A program made the position numbers and the translations under genes. Positions 44,043 through 55,083 of a stretch of 64,000 nt of DNA are shown here, piece by piece (the first letter of the stretch is position 1; every line of letters starts with the position of its first letter). Origin of the DNA: Physella acuta (taxonomy: Eukaryota > Mollusca > Gastropoda > Physidae); the NCBI RefSeq assembly GCF_028476545.1, contig NW_026732996.1:1-64000 (forward strand). The letters run 5' to 3'. Under the pieces are notes generated by a model that had not been told where the DNA came from, made no database searches, and saw nothing but the letters and a program-made list of their open reading frames with translations.

Positions 44043-47018
44043 ATGGCGCTGTATGGCCAAATAAAAGAATTTGATTCGAATGATGAAATCATTCATGATT
44101 ACCTAGATAGGTTAAGCTTTTACCTTGAAGCTAACGACGTGACGATAGAAGCCAAAAAGAGAGCTGTTTTGTTAACAGTCATAGGGCCTCAACAATTTAG
44201 GCTACTAAAAGACTTATGCGCACCAGCTAGTCTAACTACCAAGAGCTTTAACGAGCTGAGCAAATTGCTAACAGACCACCATGCGCCTACCCCATCAAAG
44301 TTTCTATGTCGAGCTAGATTTGACGGTAGGACTCGTCAACCAAACGAGTCAATATCAGAATATGTTGCTGCTTTACGTCATTTAAGTGAATTTTGTGAAT
44401 TCGGAGACACGCTGTCTGACAGACTATGTGAAAAGTTTGTGACAGGTGTAAACAGCCCTGATGTTCAAAGAAAGTTGCTGCTCGAGTCAGATCTAACATT
44501 AGAAAAAGCAATACAACTCGCAACTTTATTCCAGCAGTCATCAGATGCGGCGAAATCTCTTACGCCTTCAGGGATCCATGCAGTAAACAGCAGGTTAGTC
44601 AATAAACATCAACCCCATCAGAGCATTCCAACTTATGCTAAACAGCCTGCTCGTTCAAATCCTAGATCTAAATCTAGTAATAATTATCAAAAATGTCATC
44701 GATGCAAAGGTCCCCATGCATCTCATCGATGCAAGTTCAAGTCTGCAACTTGTTATAAGTGCAGTGAGCAAGGTCACATTGCTAAGGCCTGCTTTGCAAA
44801 GTCTTCGTCTGTCGCTAAATCTAGCCAGTCAAGACAGTACCGCAACCAAAGGCAGCACTATGTTAACTCTCACCAAGACTACCTAACCCAACCAATGAAC
44901 CACTCTACCTGTGAAAATGCTCAAACTGATTCGCAGCCGGATTTCAACCTGTTCTCTGTGAAATCAATAAGTCATGCTCCCATCAATGTACTAGTTAATA
45001 TCAACGGTAAGAGCATCAGCTTCCAACTTGACACTGGAGCATCTCTAACAGTCATAACAAAGAAAGATTTTGACGCTGTCACAGGAGGATCAGTGCCTCT
45101 ACAGCCATGTCACAAGTGTCTAACAACATACACTGGTGACAATGTTCCGGTAATAGGAGAGTGTATGGTTCATGTAAGTTATAATGGTCAAAGTGTTAAA
45201 CTTCCTCTTCTTGTGGTTGAAGGAAATGGACCACCATTACTAGGTAGGAACTGGTTAAGTGATCTTAAGTTAAATTGGGAGAGTATATTTTCAGTGGTCA
45301 ATGCAAAAGAATCTAGTCTTACTTCACTAGATAAAGTTATATCTGAAAATAAATGTGTTTTTGGTAATCCTGGATTACTAAATGATAGAACAGTGAAGAT
45401 AAGCATTAAAGACACAAATCCAAGATACTGCAAAGCTAGAGTTCCACCTTATGCAATGAGGAATAAAATTGAAAATGAGCTAAGTAGATTGGAATCTAAT
45501 GGCATCATAAAGAAGGTAGACTATTCCGATTGGGCAACGCCCATTGTGCCAGTGTTAAAAAAGGATGGTTCTATAAGAATTTGTGGAGACTATAAAACTA
45601 CACTGAATAAGCAAATAGAGCTAAATAGGTACCCTATTCCTAACATTGAGGAAATCTCTTTGAATTTGGCAGGAGGAGACAAATTCACTGAATTAGACTT
45701 TAGTCATGCTTACACTCAACTAGAACTGCATCCAGATTCAAAAGTCTATACGACAATAAACACTCATAAAGGACTCTACCAATATGAAAGACTATGTTTT
45801 GGTATACCTTCCAGCCCTGGAATTTTCCAAGCTGTCATGGACAGTATTTTTAAGGATATTCCAAATGTTTGTGTGTACTTTGACAATGTGTACATAACTG
45901 GTAAGAATGACACTGAACATCTTAACACACTAGATAAAGTCTTAAAAATAGTTGGTGAAAAAGGTTTAAAGATAAACAAAGATAAATGTCAATTCATGCT
46001 GACAGAAATTAGTTTTCTTGGTTATATATTGAGCAAACAAGGCATCAGACCTCAACCTGAGAAAACAAAAGCCATTAAAGAAGCACTCAAACCTGAAAAT
46101 ACCCAACAACTAAGAGCTTTTTTGGGCTTGATAAATTACTATGCAAAGTTCATAGGGAATCTGTCTGGTAAACTATCACCACTGTACAAGCTGCTACAGA
46201 AAATTGCAACTTGGCACTGGGGTAAACAACAAGATACTGCTTTTAATACAGCAAAAGAGGCTTTGTCTTCTGACACCTTACTAACTCACTATGACCCAGG
46301 GAAAAGACTTATATTAACATGTGATGCTTCACCAGATGGTGTAGGAGCAGTCTTGTCCCACATGGATGAGAAGGGTGACAGACCCATTGCTTTTGCCAGT
46401 AGATCTTTGAACCAGGCTGAGAAAAATTATTCTCAGTTAGATAGGGAAGGCTTAGGCATCATTTTTGGTGTTAAGAAATTTCATAAGTTTCTGTTTGGTA
46501 GGAAGTTCACCATCTTTACAGATCATAAACCATTGCTAGGTTTATTTGGGGAAAACAAACCCCTACCTGAGCATGCCTCACCAAGAATTCAAAGATGGGC
46601 TATCACACTAACTGCATACAATTATGAATTGAAATACAAACCTGGATCTGAGAATAGTGCAGATAGTCTTAGTAGATTACCTTTAAAAAACCAAAGCCTT
46701 AGCTATGTACCAGAAGATGTATTTGTTCTCTTCACTATCATGGATAACTCCAATATAAATGTGAATGATATTAAAAGAGAAACACAAAAAGATGAGTGCT
46801 TAATAAAAGTATATGAGTACTGTAAAAATGGTTGGCCTGAAGAGTCTGTGAATGATGACTTAAGGCCATGTAAAATAAGGAAAATGGAAGATAATATAAA
46901 AGATGGAGAAGATGCAGTCCATTATCAGTCAGAGTTGCCTAAACAAAGTATTTGTAACTTAATAAATGATTATATTGATATGGCAATTTCAAATGTCTTA
47001 AAGAGAATTTGCAGTTAA
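44043..47018 (+). CDS. Gag-Pol frame of the second gypsy copy (fossil)
   Basis: One frame of 991 residues from MALYGQIKEFDSNDEIIHDY. Gag, two zinc knuckles (CHRCKGPHASHRC, CYKCSEQGHIAKAC), protease (QLDTGASLTV), reverse transcriptase, and RNase H (LTCDASPDGVGAVLSH) are in the same order as the copy at 26354-29197 and nearly the same in sequence. It is the frame of a fossil element, not a host gene. Confidence 0.85.
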   Translation: MALYGQIKEFDSNDEIIHDYLDRLSFYLEANDVTIEAKKRAVLLTVIGPQQFRLLKDLCAPASLTTKSFNELSKLLTDHHAPTPSKFLCRARFDGRTRQPNESISEYVAALRHLSEFCEFGDTLSDRLCEKFVTGVNSPDVQRKLLLESDLTLEKAIQLATLFQQSSDAAKSLTPSGIHAVNSRLVNKHQPHQSIPTYAKQPARSNPRSKSSNNYQKCHRCKGPHASHRCKFKSATCYKCSEQGHIAKACFAKSSSVAKSSQSRQYRNQRQHYVNSHQDYLTQPMNHSTCENAQTDSQPDFNLFSVKSISHAPINVLVNINGKSISFQLDTGASLTVITKKDFDAVTGGSVPLQPCHKCLTTYTGDNVPVIGECMVHVSYNGQSVKLPLLVVEGNGPPLLGRNWLSDLKLNWESIFSVVNAKESSLTSLDKVISENKCVFGNPGLLNDRTVKISIKDTNPRYCKARVPPYAMRNKIENELSRLESNGIIKKVDYSDWATPIVPVLKKDGSIRICGDYKTTLNKQIELNRYPIPNIEEISLNLAGGDKFTELDFSHAYTQLELHPDSKVYTTINTHKGLYQYERLCFGIPSSPGIFQAVMDSIFKDIPNVCVYFDNVYITGKNDTEHLNTLDKVLKIVGEKGLKINKDKCQFMLTEISFLGYILSKQGIRPQPEKTKAIKEALKPENTQQLRAFLGLINYYAKFIGNLSGKLSPLYKLLQKIATWHWGKQQDTAFNTAKEALSSDTLLTHYDPGKRLILTCDASPDGVGAVLSHMDEKGDRPIAFASRSLNQAEKNYSQLDREGLGIIFGVKKFHKFLFGRKFTIFTDHKPLLGLFGENKPLPEHASPRIQRWAITLTAYNYELKYKPGSENSADSLSRLPLKNQSLSYVPEDVFVLFTIMDNSNINVNDIKRETQKDECLIKVYEYCKNGWPEESVNDDLRPCKIRKMEDNIKDGEDAVHYQSELPKQSICNLINDYIDMAISNVLKRICS

Positions 47019-47529
47019 TGATAATGTGTATCTAAGAAATTATGGGAAAAAGGAAAAATGGATACCAGGTCAAATTGTTCAATGTACAGGACCTGTGTCT
47101 TATAAAGTAAAAACAAATGATGGACTTATTGTCCGTAGACATGCAGACCAGTTAAAAATAACTTGTGCAGATAATAAGTGTGAATCTATCAATCCCACCA
47201 AATCTGATCAGTTCACACCAACTCAGTTTGTTCCACAACCAAGTTCTGTTGATATGAGTGAACCAAGAAGTCTGGAGTCAGAAAATGTAAATTCTGGAGT
47301 TAATGACTTAAATCCTAGACCTCCTGAGATAGAGAATCCAAATGGTCAGAATATTGAGTCACCAAATCAAAAGCCACTGAGAAGGTCAAACAGGACAATC
47401 AAAGTCCCAAATAAGTTAGACCTATGATTTAAAGGTCAAAAGGACTTTGACATCATTGTTTGTATTTTAATTGTGTTGTAACATATTGTGCATTGTTTGT
47501 AAGGATGTAATCTACCATAGTGTTCATGT

Positions 47530-47868
47530 CAGGGGCGTAGCGAGGGGGGGGGGGGCGGGGGGTGCGGACCGCACCGGGTGACACCATTTAGGGGGGTGAC
47601 ACCAAGGCTAAAAATAGCAAAATATATAGAGAAAATCTTGAGGGGGGGGGGGTGCAAATCGAAAGTGTGAGGGGGGGGGGTGCAAATCGAAAACTTGAGG
47701 GGGGGGGGGGTGCAAATCGAAAACTTGAAAGGGGGGGTGCAAATCGAAAACTTGAGGGGGGGGGGGGGTGCAAATCGAAAACTTGTCTCCGGGAAGGGTC
47801 GCTACGCCTCTGGGGGGTGACACCATTAAGTGCCGCACCGGGTGACACCCGACCTCGCTACGCCACTG
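47530..47868 (+). mobile_element. GCGTAGC hAT MITE, type A, inside the gypsy element
   Basis: Perfect 8-bp duplications GTTCATGT (47522-47529 and 47869-47876). Ends CAGGGGCGTAGCGAGG and CCTCGCTACGCCACTG. Five units of G run plus TGCAAATCGAAAACTTGA. The other gypsy copies show the uninterrupted site, which proves insertion of a 339-bp unit after that element had landed. Confidence 0.95.
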
Positions 47869-47961
47869 GTTCATGTTACAATATAATTTCTCATTGGTGA
47901 TTTTAGGATACTGTAAATTGTTCTATTGAGAGATGTGTTGTGTTTACTAAGGGTAAAGGGA

Positions 47962-48167
47962 TGTAATATAGTGAGACTTGTGAAGTCAAGGGAACTCACT
48001 CTTCTGTATTAGTATTATATTTATATTGTTATCTTGAGTGATGTCCCTTACATGTTTATGTATATAAGTGTCTCGTTACTTCCGCCCTCTCTCTCTTTCC
48101 TCATGGTGTGAATAAACTACTGTTAACAACCAATGTGGCTTCTCGTCAGTGATTCCAATCTATCACA
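47962..48167 (+). repeat. 3' LTR of the second plus-strand gypsy copy
   Basis: Preceded by the purine tract GGGTAAAGGGA and followed by the ACTTA duplication. Nearly the same as the 5' LTR. Confidence 0.9.
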
Positions 48168-48748
48168 ACTTAAACTTTTAAAAATAGAAAAAATCTCGTA
48201 GGAAAAAAGAATTGCACACCAAGAGAACGCCAAATAAAATGTGCATAATAATGCGGAATATTAATAGTACTTTATAAATTCACATGCGTTTTTCGAGAAA
48301 TCGGAAATAGCGAAAATTACTACTTCCGGTAAACAGAAATGACTCAAAATCTGAAAGAAGGCATATAATTAGATCTTTTACTTACATATGAAATTTCATT
48401 TATCTGTCTGAAACAGTACTCAAGTTATAAGATTTTGAAAAATTCAAAGTAGAAAAAGTTCCATTTCCGGTTATTGGAAATCGCTCAAAAGCTGATATGA
48501 ATGTATGATTTTGATATAATACTTTATATATATGAAATTTCATCAACCTAGCTATAACGGTACTCAAGTTATCGTGTTTACAGACACACACACATCCACA
48601 CATGCACGCACACAGACATACAGACAAGATAGCAAAACTGTGTTTTTTTTTACTCAGGGAGCTGTAAAACGTCGAGATTTGCAAAAATCTCGATGTTTTT
48701 TGCACGGTTACAAGACTTTCTCTATACTTCGTATATACGAGAAAGTAA

Positions 48749-49279
48749 ACATATTCTAGATTACATGTCAACAATAATGAAGGGAGGATTCTCGGATGTC
48801 TTAGAGATATAGATCTCGCAAGCTATTAATCTCAGACGGACCTCGGGCTTTGATAGAACAAAAATGCACAATATGGAAATTAAGTTAGGTGTTGTAGTAA
48901 AATATACTTATAGCATCATTTAAAAACAACAACAGACAACAGTGCACCCGCCGCCCTTGCGTTAGTGTAACGCGGCGGCACCGCTATGGAGGGTGATTAA
49001 CGTGCACTCAAGATTTTCATACTATAAGCGTGGGACGTCTGGGTGCCTGCGTCTACAAACCCGCGCCATAACAACTAAGATCCAAGAATTATTACAGTAC
49101 CGGCATTGTTTACATAGTTTCCAGTTAAATAGTTTAGAAACGAAGATCACGCGTCCAAATACGCGAATGTTAACGCATTGGCATTAAAAAATCCTCTTAA
49201 AATATTGCGTCAGACCGCAGCAACGCGCAGGACGGGTATGCTACTATGATACATTCATAGCCAAGTTGGCTATATCTAT
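48749..49279. other. No feature recognised
   Basis: Non-coding. A short GC-rich patch, CACCCGCCGCCCTTGCGTTA, at about 48943 and an AACGCGCAGGACGGGTATGC patch at about 49222. No exon recognised. Confidence 0.35.
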
Positions 49280-50324
49280 AAATAAACCGGGAGCGATCTC
49301 CCCTAAACTTTCTCGAATATTCTTTTATAAAAAAACAGGGGATGGGAACTCGGGATATAGACATGAATTTTAATCCATTTTAAATACTTACATTTTTAAA
49401 AATAGAATAAAATCTCGTAGAAAAAAGAATTGCACACCCGTGAACAGAGGCTTAGCGACCCTTCCCGGCGCCCGGGGACAAACCTTCAATTTTCAATTTG
49501 CACCCCCCTCAAACTTTCCATTTGCACACCCCCTCAAACTTTCCATTTGCACACCCCCTCAAACTTTCCATTTGCAACCCCCCCCCATATATTTTTTTAA
49601 ATATTTATAATGCAAAACTGCACCTTAATTGAGATTTTAATCTGTATTTCCAACCCATTTTGGCGCCCCTAAGGTCGGCGCCCGGGGACATATGTACCCC
49701 CTGCCCCCCCCTTCGCTACGCCTCTGCCTGTGAACGCCAATAAAACGTGCATAATAGTGCGGAATATTATTAGTACTTAATAAATTTACATTCGTTTTTT
49801 TAGAAATCGGAAATAGCGTAAATTAGTACTTTCAATCAACGGAAATTACTCAAAATTTGACAGAAGGTAGAGAATTAGATCTTTTACTTACATGTGAAAT
49901 TTCATTTATCTATCTAAAATAGTACTCAAGTTAAAGGCTTTTTAAAAATTCAAAGTAGAAAAAGTACCACTTCCGGTTATCGGAAATCACTCAAAAGTTG
50001 ATCAGAATCTACGATTTTGATAAAATACTTATATATGAAATTTCATCGACCTAGCTGTAACGGTACACAAGTTATCGTGTTTACACACAGACACACAGAC
50101 ATGCGGACAGAATTGCAAAGTCCAGTTTTTACGACTCGATAACGCATAAAACGCCAAAATGTTTATATATTTGTATTTATAATTTTTGCCTGATTAAAAT
50201 AAGTCCTCTATACTCCGGATGTGATGAAGGACTGAGGAGTAAAACGGTGAAAACTGTCAAAATTTCATGTTATTTTTGTGCACGATTACAATACTTTCTC
50301 TATACTTCGTATATACGAGAAAGT
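49280..50324 (+). mobile_element. Repeat M2, copy b, split by a hAT MITE
   Basis: AAACCGGGAGCGATCTCCCC to the CTTCGTATATACGAGAAAGT end. The sequence GAATTGCACAC...GAACGCCAATAAAA is interrupted by the element at 49445-49726. Inside are two diverged copies of a ~140-bp block ending with GAAATTTCAT and ACTCAAGTTA or ACACAAGTTA words. Confidence 0.7.
49445..49726 (-). mobile_element. GCGTAGC hAT MITE, type B (reverse)
   Basis: Starts CAGAGGCTTAGCGACCC and ends TTCGCTACGCCTCTG. Flanks CCCGTGAA (49437-49444) and CCTGTGAA (49727-49734) agree at 7 of 8. About four CAAACTTTCCATTTGCA units inside, and the type B words TTTTGGCGCCCCTAAGGTCG and GCGCCCGGGGACATATG. Confidence 0.85.
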
Positions 50325-50475
50325 AAAAACTAGATAATCTATATTTCAATTTTTAGGAAGCCTTTAAAAAAAAACAAGAAAAATTGTTTACTATGGCTTC
50401 GATATAGATTAGATCTATGTATTTTGACGGGTGACGATAATTAACACTCTATAGTCAATTATTATACTTTGCAAT
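50325..50475. other. No feature recognised
   Basis: AT-rich spacer. Confidence 0.4.
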
Positions 50476-50688
50476 CAGAGTTTCTACCAGGCATCTCTTC
50501 GGGGCCCCCCCCCCCCCCCGAAAATTTTTTACCGCCCCCCCGAACGAAATGAAATTTATATAATTTATATAGAAAATATATACTTTTAACAGTGTCCGCC
50601 CCCCCCCGAAGAAAGTCTACCGCCCCCCCCCCCCCCCCCCGAAAATTTCAAGTGCCCCCCCGGAGAATAAAGTCTGGAAGAAACACTG
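50476..50688. mobile_element. hAT-like MITE, CAGNGTTTCTNCCAG type, copy 2
   Basis: Perfect 8-bp duplications TTTGCAAT (50468-50475 and 50689-50696). Ends CAGAGTTTCTACCAGGC and GTCTGGAAGAAACACTG. The inside is four C runs each followed by GAA-type words. Same family as 17532-17682. Confidence 0.9.
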
Positions 50689-50880
50689 TTTGCAATCAAG
50701 TGGGGTAATAAGTTAATACTTGGGCCTTAAGAATAAGAATGCCTCCGATTTAGAGCTCCAGTCTATGATTTATTGTCAATTGACGTAAAAAAAAAAAAAC
50801 AACAACCCCAGGCGGTGTTTTTTTTTAAAATTATTTTAATTTTATTTTATTTATTTATTTTTTTTACAAAAAAGCGTACT

Positions 50881-51078
50881 ACGCATGCGCACTGCGTAAG
50901 CCATCTTAAGTGGAATGGTTGTATTTATATTAGTTCTCAATAATAGATCTAGAAATCTAGATCTCGATTCTAAATCTAATCTAGATTAAGACATTTTTAA
51001 TATAATTTTAATTACTACAAAATGTTTGGATTACAATATAGATCTAGATCTAAATGATGAGTTTCCAAGGCAGTAAGA
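50881..51078 (+). promoter_or_regulatory. Candidate AGAP core promoter and 5' UTR
   Basis: ACGCATGCGCA at 50881-50891 resembles an NRF1 site, and GCCATCTT at 50900-50907 matches the YY1 core (in the AAGATGGC orientation on the other strand). This pair is common at TATA-less housekeeping promoters and lies 170-200 bp before the AGAP start codon. The intervening sequence carries TCTAGATC words. Transcription start not determined. Confidence 0.5.
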
Positions 51079-51253
51079 ATGAATGCCAGGAGTCCGATGC
51101 AGTCGTACTGGAGTAACTCTCTAGCCATTCGACAAGAGATTCAACGTTTCGAGAGTGTCCATCCAAGCATCTACGCTATCTATGATCTCATAGAAGCAAT
51201 TCCTGATCCATTGATACAACAGCAAATTAGGGAGCATGTTGTTTGCATAGAAG
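51079..51253 (+). CDS. AGAP1: AGAP-type Arf GTPase-activating protein (centaurin gamma), exon 1 (partial gene)
   Basis: Encodes 58 residues plus one base: [20 protein letters not shown], then [20 protein letters not shown] and IREHVVCIE. This matches the N-terminal segment of AGAP1/AGAP3 ([22 protein letters not shown] ... IREHVIAIED). In the family this segment precedes the GTPase-like, PH, ArfGAP and ankyrin domains, which act on Arf GTPases in endosomal traffic. The ATG at 51079 is the first in frame after a stop at 51055-51057. The exon ends in phase 1 at donor GTGAAT (51254), the position expected from the vertebrate gene (inference). No further exon was seen, so intron 1 exceeds 12.7 kb. 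Invertebrates usually have one AGAP, so assignment to AGAP1 rather than AGAP2 or 3 is nominal. Confidence 0.8.
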
Positions 51254-52028
51254 GTGAATCTAATATTTAGGCCTACATTTATTGGTAATACCTTAGTTTT
51301 AGTTTAGCTACTGCTATGGCAGGAAACAGATCCAACCCTCAAGCATCTACTTTTGTCTTTTAGGGTCAATTTTCGCCAATTTTCAAAGTAACAAATATTG
51401 ACATATTATAGATCTATATCAATTATGTTGCTTAACAATCGAGGAATTCAAAAATATAAAAATTAATAGCACTAGACATATACATCACGTTCAAAATGGG
51501 GTGCGAGGAAATTGCGAGACGCAAAATGGCGAGGCGGGAAAATGCGAGAAGGTAATGCGAGACATACCTGCGGAATTAAGGGTAAATAGCGAGACACTTT
51601 TTGCGAAAAAAGTTTTTTCCTTTTTTTTTCCCATCTTTATTTAAATTATTTTTTTTGTTTTAAAATAAACAAGCATTTAGCCATACCCTTTAACACGAGT
51701 GTTGTATGTTGTTATTTTTATCTAGATACTAAGAAGATAGATAGATCTATATCTATCTATTTAAAAATCCTAACATCTCGTTGCTGTGCTACTGTCATCG
51801 CCCGCTCTTGTTAGCGAGAGGAAAATCCCGTCTCAGTCGGCATTAATTTGAAAATCTAGCCCGCTCATGTTTATACAAACGTGAGCTGTGTCATTGTGAA
51901 TTGGTATAATCTTGTCAGCAGGAGAGATATTTTGCAACATATTTTTATGGATTTTTGTACTTGCAAAAAGTGTAAAAGTATAAACAATTCTAAAAAGTGC
52001 AATTTATTTTTTTATTAAGTAATTTTAA

Positions 52029-52310
52029 TTACAAACAAAATTTACAAACAAAATCTTGTGAAACAGTCCTCAAACACACCTCGTGACACCATCTTTCACA
52101 CATAGTACACCCAACATAGTTCATTAGACTGCCATTTATACATTTTTCTTTTGCTACTTCTTTCAATCCACATTCACAACATTTCACATTCTCATCACAG
52201 TTGACCTCCTCGTTCATCCCACAAACAACACTGGCACCCATGTTCTCATCATCATCATCCGCACGCTCAACATCTGTTTTCTGTTTTTTATAATTTGTAT
52301 TTTTTATCAT
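52029..52310 (-). pseudogene. PHD-like zinc finger fragment of a transposon protein
   Basis: 93 residues from ATG at 52310. An acidic patch (RADDDDENMG) is followed by a cysteine/histidine pattern: CCEC, GCTMCERWCHEVCL and CKFC. This fits a PHD-type finger of the C4HC3 form, as found at the C-terminus of many invertebrate transposon proteins. It lies inside the Mutator-like element, so it is probably the last coding part of that element's protein. No upstream coding sequence was identified on the minus strand, so it is partial. A host PHD gene is less likely because the frame is short and enclosed by the transposon's inverted ends. Confidence 0.5.
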
Positions 52311-52504
52311 TTCTGTAATTTTGGCAATGTCTTGCTCATTGTTGTCACCAGCAGTTGAGTTTTTTTAAAACATCGATATTTTCTCAAAATCTTGTCTAAT
52401 TTCGGTCAAAATAGAGTATTCTAATCAATTCCTATTACAATGTATTAAAACAGTTTTCTAAAATGCGAAAAAACGTCTAAAATTCTTTTTCTAACATTGC
52501 TTTT

Positions 52505-52614
52505 TTATAGTGTGACTTCACATCTAACCCCCCCCCCTCCCTCTCATCACACATCGTCTTAAAATTACAGACCCCCCCCCCCTACGAGTGTGACGTCATT
52601 TATGGAAGACCCCA
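52505..52614. mobile_element. ATAAATGACGTCA-type MITE end(s) within the Mutator-like element
   Basis: The right end GTGACGTCATTTATGGAAGA CCCC pattern matches the words at 7968 and 11810. Two C runs lie inside. Left end poorly defined. Confidence 0.35.
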
Positions 52615-53299
52615 AATAACACCACCACCAAAACCAAAAAATTCAGATAAGTTCAACTTGGTTTTAAAAATATTTGAAGTAGGCCCATAGCTTACGATAT
52701 AGCACGAGCAACTGATAATATCGGCGACGTCACTTTATTTTGTTGTATCCAAATGATGTAGGCATTTCCTTGTGCTTAGATTTATATGGTAAAAAAAGCT
52801 AGAAAAAATCATAGGCGGCGGCTATAATACAAAATTTCTATGCAACAATAGAAAATATGTTTGCGGCGGCAGCGGATCCGGGCACGGCGATCTTCAAAGA
52901 CGGTAAATCAGGCGGCCTCGGCGTTCCACACAAAAGACAGAAGTTGATCTATCGTCGGCGGTATTTCTGTCGGTTTCGAACAAGGTGGTATTCTAAGTCG
53001 ACACAAAAGATGGGGGGAGTTGACAAATCATCAGTATGTCTAGCGACGGAAAAATCGGAAGTTTTAACAATGTAAACGAAACGTCTTTGAAGTCTGGACC
53101 AAATACCACTGAAAATCGGGTGCGGTAAATTTTTCGCAGAAATCTTCGCATTTCAACACCACCCAGCGTAAGTATCGGCTTGTGGTAAAATGCGAGACAA
53201 AAAAGTCACGTGACCGACCGTTTTCGTGCCCTTCTCGCATTTTCCCGCCTCGCCATTTCGCTTTTCGCGTCTCGCAATTTCCCCACACCCTTCAAAATG

Positions 53300-55083
53300 T
53301 AGATTAACCACACTCACTCAACTGAAAATTCTTTTTTACATAAGGTATAAAAATCCACGAAATTCACAAAATTAACAATATAGGCTAATTACACAGAAAT
53401 GTCACTTAGGCATAAATTTATTTGTAATTATGTCAAACTTTACAAAATATACCAGTTTATAGCTTATTTCTATAATTATTCTTGATAAAAAAAACAACCG
53501 CCATCCCCTTTAAAAAAATGTTCAAAATTCTGGCTTTTAGAAACACTCTGGGGAAGAAAAAAATAACAGAGTTAAATATAGAAGGTCTATATAAAAAACA
53601 TTATTAGTAAAATATGTCTATATGCCAATTTTTATTAGAGTTGCAGCATTTACATGGCTAATTATAATTGTTTAGTACTTTAAACATTAATTTAAAGTTA
53701 CGACTGTCTGGGGCCTCATTCAAATAGTGTAGTGTCAGTGTAGGTGAACAGGGTGTTAGGGCCTGATACGATTTCATTAGAATTGGTAATGAACAGAATG
53801 TATAATTAGAACTGGCCTATAAAAACAATGTTGATGATAGATGCAGTCGTTTTAATGCTACTTATAATAGATCAAAAGGACAAATATAATTAAAACTTAA
53901 CAATCTGGAAGCGGTGACCTCATTTTACTGACACGGTTGTCAAATAGTAAATAGATCTAGATCTACATAATTTTGAAAATACGCTAGATGTAGAAGCAAA
54001 ATCACTTTTAAAAACAGAAGTTATTGATTAGATCTATAATGAAATTGAAATCAACAACTGATATGTAAGTATCTTTTGATTTAAAAAAAAATACGCTGAG
54101 TTCTAAGAAAAAAAAAATTCTATGGTGTACTCGATCCCTATCCCAAAACGTACCAGCCATATCCCATGCGTAGTCAGCTACTCAGCTGCTTATCAAATCC
54201 ATGAATTTTAAACTTATATAATAAAAGTAGGTCACCCTAAAAAAAAGAGTAAAATGGCTCCTGTTTTCACGACAGCCGTCACTTGATTCATAATTTACAG
54301 AGTTATAAAGTTCTACTTTCTTTTGGCTATAGATTTAAACAAATATTAATTTGTTATTTCTCATGCGTTCCAACAATTGTACCTAATTTTAATAAACATT
54401 ACATTAGTAAGGAATCGATTCTTTTTTTAGAATTAGCCCTCGACACTATTAGATTATTGCGAAGAAAAAGACTCGCGCGAATGTGCTAAGGCTGGTTCAG
54501 TGGGCGAAGGTTAGAACCCGATCTCAGACAGAAAATTTTTACTTTGAAATAATTACATTATCAATTAATTTTGATTTAAAACAAGTGGCTTAAAGTCAAA
54601 AGTAAATTAAAATTTAAAAACTTTATTATTCGCAGTGTACTCAAGATTCTCGTGTTTTAAAGATAAGTCTAGTTTTACTACGCATGCGTGCATGGTGCGA
54701 ATATTGATTTTCCCCAACAGTAAATCATTAAAAAAAATTTAAAAAGTATCTACGGCAAAATAATACTTATATTTTACAGAATTAAATAGATTTAACTAAA
54801 CTGTTATTTAAATACATGCCTCGGAGGAAAAAAATACAATTTTATATCCGTAAAAAATTAACTGAAATCCCCGCTTTCAACGACGCCGATGTGTTGTAAC
54901 TATGGCTATTCATTTTGTTCAAATTAAAGTAAAAAACGCATTCAAATATACTTTTTTTAACTTTCATAATTTACAGCAATCTTTTCTAATGAAAAATCCA
55001 TAAAAATAATAGTTATTTGTACAAAATATTATTTCTTACCTTATTAGTGCAGTACACGTACTTTTCCAAGTAGATCCATTCCG
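53300..55083 (+). other. AGAP intron 1, no feature recognised
   Basis: AT-rich intronic sequence. A second ACTACGCATGCG word lies at about 54677-54688, and a stretch at 54400-54480 faintly resembles the M3 body. No exon seen. Confidence 0.4.

Larger units (their letters stand above)
43743..48167 (+). mobile_element. Ty3/gypsy LTR retrotransposon fossil, plus strand, second copy
   Basis: LTRs of about 204-206 bp at 43743-43946 and 47962-48167 differ by about one substitution and one small indel. 5-bp duplications ACTTA flank it (43738-43742, 48168-48172). Parts: primer-site box TTGGCGACGAGGAT, gag-protease-RT-RNase H in one frame (44043-47018), and a C-terminal pol tail (about 47026-47427). 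Broken (at least one break). A hAT MITE (47530-47868) was inserted later. LTRs are slightly longer than in the 26075 copy, so it is a sister subfamily. Confidence 0.92.
43717..48748 (+). mobile_element. Repeat M2, copy c, split by the gypsy element
   Basis: AAATCCATTTTAAATACTTA lies left of the gypsy insertion and TAAACTTTTAAAAATAGAA right of it, exactly as in uninterrupted M2 at 4410-4440. The right part continues to the CTTCGTATATACGAGAAAGT end at about 48747. Confidence 0.7.
51499..53290. mobile_element. Mutator-like (MULE-type) DNA transposon, 1.8 kb, in AGAP intron 1
   Basis: Perfect 9-bp target duplications TTCAAAATG (51490-51498 and 53291-53299). Inverted ends of about 55-60 bp: left GGGTGCGAGGAAATTGCGAG, right (read inward) GGGTGTGGGGAAATTGCGAG, then GGCGAGGCGGGAAAATGCGA in both. 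The left end holds five GCGAG words 11-15 bp apart, which look like transposase-binding repeats. 9-bp duplication and long ends suit Mutator-like families. The inside has a PHD-like C-terminal coding remnant on the minus strand (52029-52310) and a small ATAAATGACGTCA-type MITE end. No full transposase is seen. Confidence 0.75.

Noticed and set aside
54283-54489. 68-residue frame ending LELALDTIRLLRRKRL, faintly like M3 ELVLDIASLRRR
   Set aside because: Similarity is too weak and short to claim a diverged M3 copy or a gene.
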